Shown: positions 63,780 to 64,000 of the stretch, one piece after another | How the letters are laid out: each line of letters opens with the position of its first letter | Position numbering within the stretch: the stretch's first letter is position 1 | NCBI RefSeq assembly: GCF_002970975.1 | Contig: NZ_PNFA01000013.1 | Coordinates: 62,001 to 126,000 of the forward strand | Direction: 5' to 3' | DNA from: Microbacterium halophytorum | Lineage (GTDB): Bacteria; Actinomycetota; Actinomycetes; Actinomycetales; Microbacteriaceae | DNA: 64,000 nucleotides | Program-made: the position numbers and the translations under genes | The notes under the pieces: model-generated | Told to the model about the DNA's origin: nothing | What the model saw: only the letters and a program-made list of their open reading frames with translations | Database searches by the model: none

Positions 63780-64000
63780 TCAGCCCTCCTCTGGGGCGGG
63801 GTCATCGAGCGACGAAAGCGAGGCGCTCAGGGCGGCCCAATCGGCCGAGAGCGCGGCGGCGAGCCTGTCGCCGTCGGGGGAGGTGCGGTAGAACTTCCGC
63901 GGCCGAGCCTCGTCGGTGTTCCACTCGCTGGTCAGGTATCCCTGCTTCTCGAGCCGGCGCAGCAGGGGGTACAGCGTGTTCGCCTCGGCGCCGAAGCCGC
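63780..64000 (-). CDS. PadR family transcriptional regulator, N-terminus beyond the window
   Basis: Only the last 72 residues are present. GFGAEANTLYPLLRRLEKQG is the PadR recognition helix and the start of the wing, followed by RPRKFYRTSPDGDRLAAAL and a short C-terminal helix. It is the first gene of an operon with the HAAS membrane protein and probably its repressor. Confidence 0.88.
   Translation of the reverse strand, partial: GFGAEANTLYPLLRRLEKQGYLTSEWNTDEARPRKFYRTSPDGDRLAAALSADWAALSASLSSLDDPAPEEG

Overview
The window is a high-GC (about 70 percent) actinobacterial chromosome segment. Frequent GTG and TTG starts, 4-nt gene overlaps, TAnnnT -10 hexamers sitting right before start codons, and gene neighbourhoods shared with mycobacteria and corynebacteria (garA-ftsR-merR; aroG-pknL-Rv2175c-like-idsA; DUF3040-mraZ-dcw) point to Actinomycetia. 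The overall gene content and the style of the proteins suggest a Microbacteriaceae member, probably Microbacterium-like. This genus call is inference; no 16S rRNA is present. I see no prophage, insertion sequence or CRISPR array.

Layout. 1-2.1 kb: a truncated secreted choice-of-anchor A surface protein (minus). 2.3-20.1 kb: housekeeping and transport genes: BCCT osmolyte transporter, pgi, CobW-type GTPase, an odd tRNA-like gene with anticodon CAU, pepN, a two-gene ABC exporter beside a two-component system, a sugar MFS porter, ftsE-ftsX, smpB, a prepilin peptidase, a YihY/BrkB protein and a CYTH protein. 20.2-25.3 kb: lpd and a CopC-like protein (minus), then garA-ftsR-merR (plus) and a ParA ATPase (minus). 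25.5-31.6 kb: pyruvate carboxylase, a MinD/ParA-like ATPase with a very long acidic N-terminus, and def. 31.8-41.7 kb: FadD-type ligase, PlsC-type acyltransferase, class II DAHP synthase, the PASTA kinase PknL, a LysM cell-wall protein, an Rv2175c-like DNA-binding protein, a polyprenyl diphosphate synthase and a DUF3040 membrane protein.

42.1-60.5 kb is the division and cell-wall (dcw) cluster in canonical order: mraZ, rsmH, ftsL-like, ftsI, murF, mraY, murD, ftsW, murG, murC, ftsQ, ftsZ, yggS, sepF, yggT, wag31/divIVA, lspA, rluD. Most genes overlap or are tightly spaced. A three-repeat MraZ operator precedes mraZ. Together with ftsEX, FtsR, PknL, the polyprenyl synthase and the LysM protein, the window covers much of the machinery for lipid II synthesis, septation and polar growth, plus likely regulators.

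60.5-64 kb is more accessory: an AbiEi-DUF559 fusion gene bracketed by two 91-bp direct repeats (93 percent identical), a GNAT acetyltransferase, a HAAS-type membrane protein and a truncated PadR regulator.

The points most worth a second look are the tRNA-like gene at 7257-7332 with its own promoter, the repeat-bracketed DUF559 unit, the large set of apparently leaderless genes (four promoters use the upstream gene's TAG stop codon as part of the -10 box), and the acidic MinD-like ATPase.
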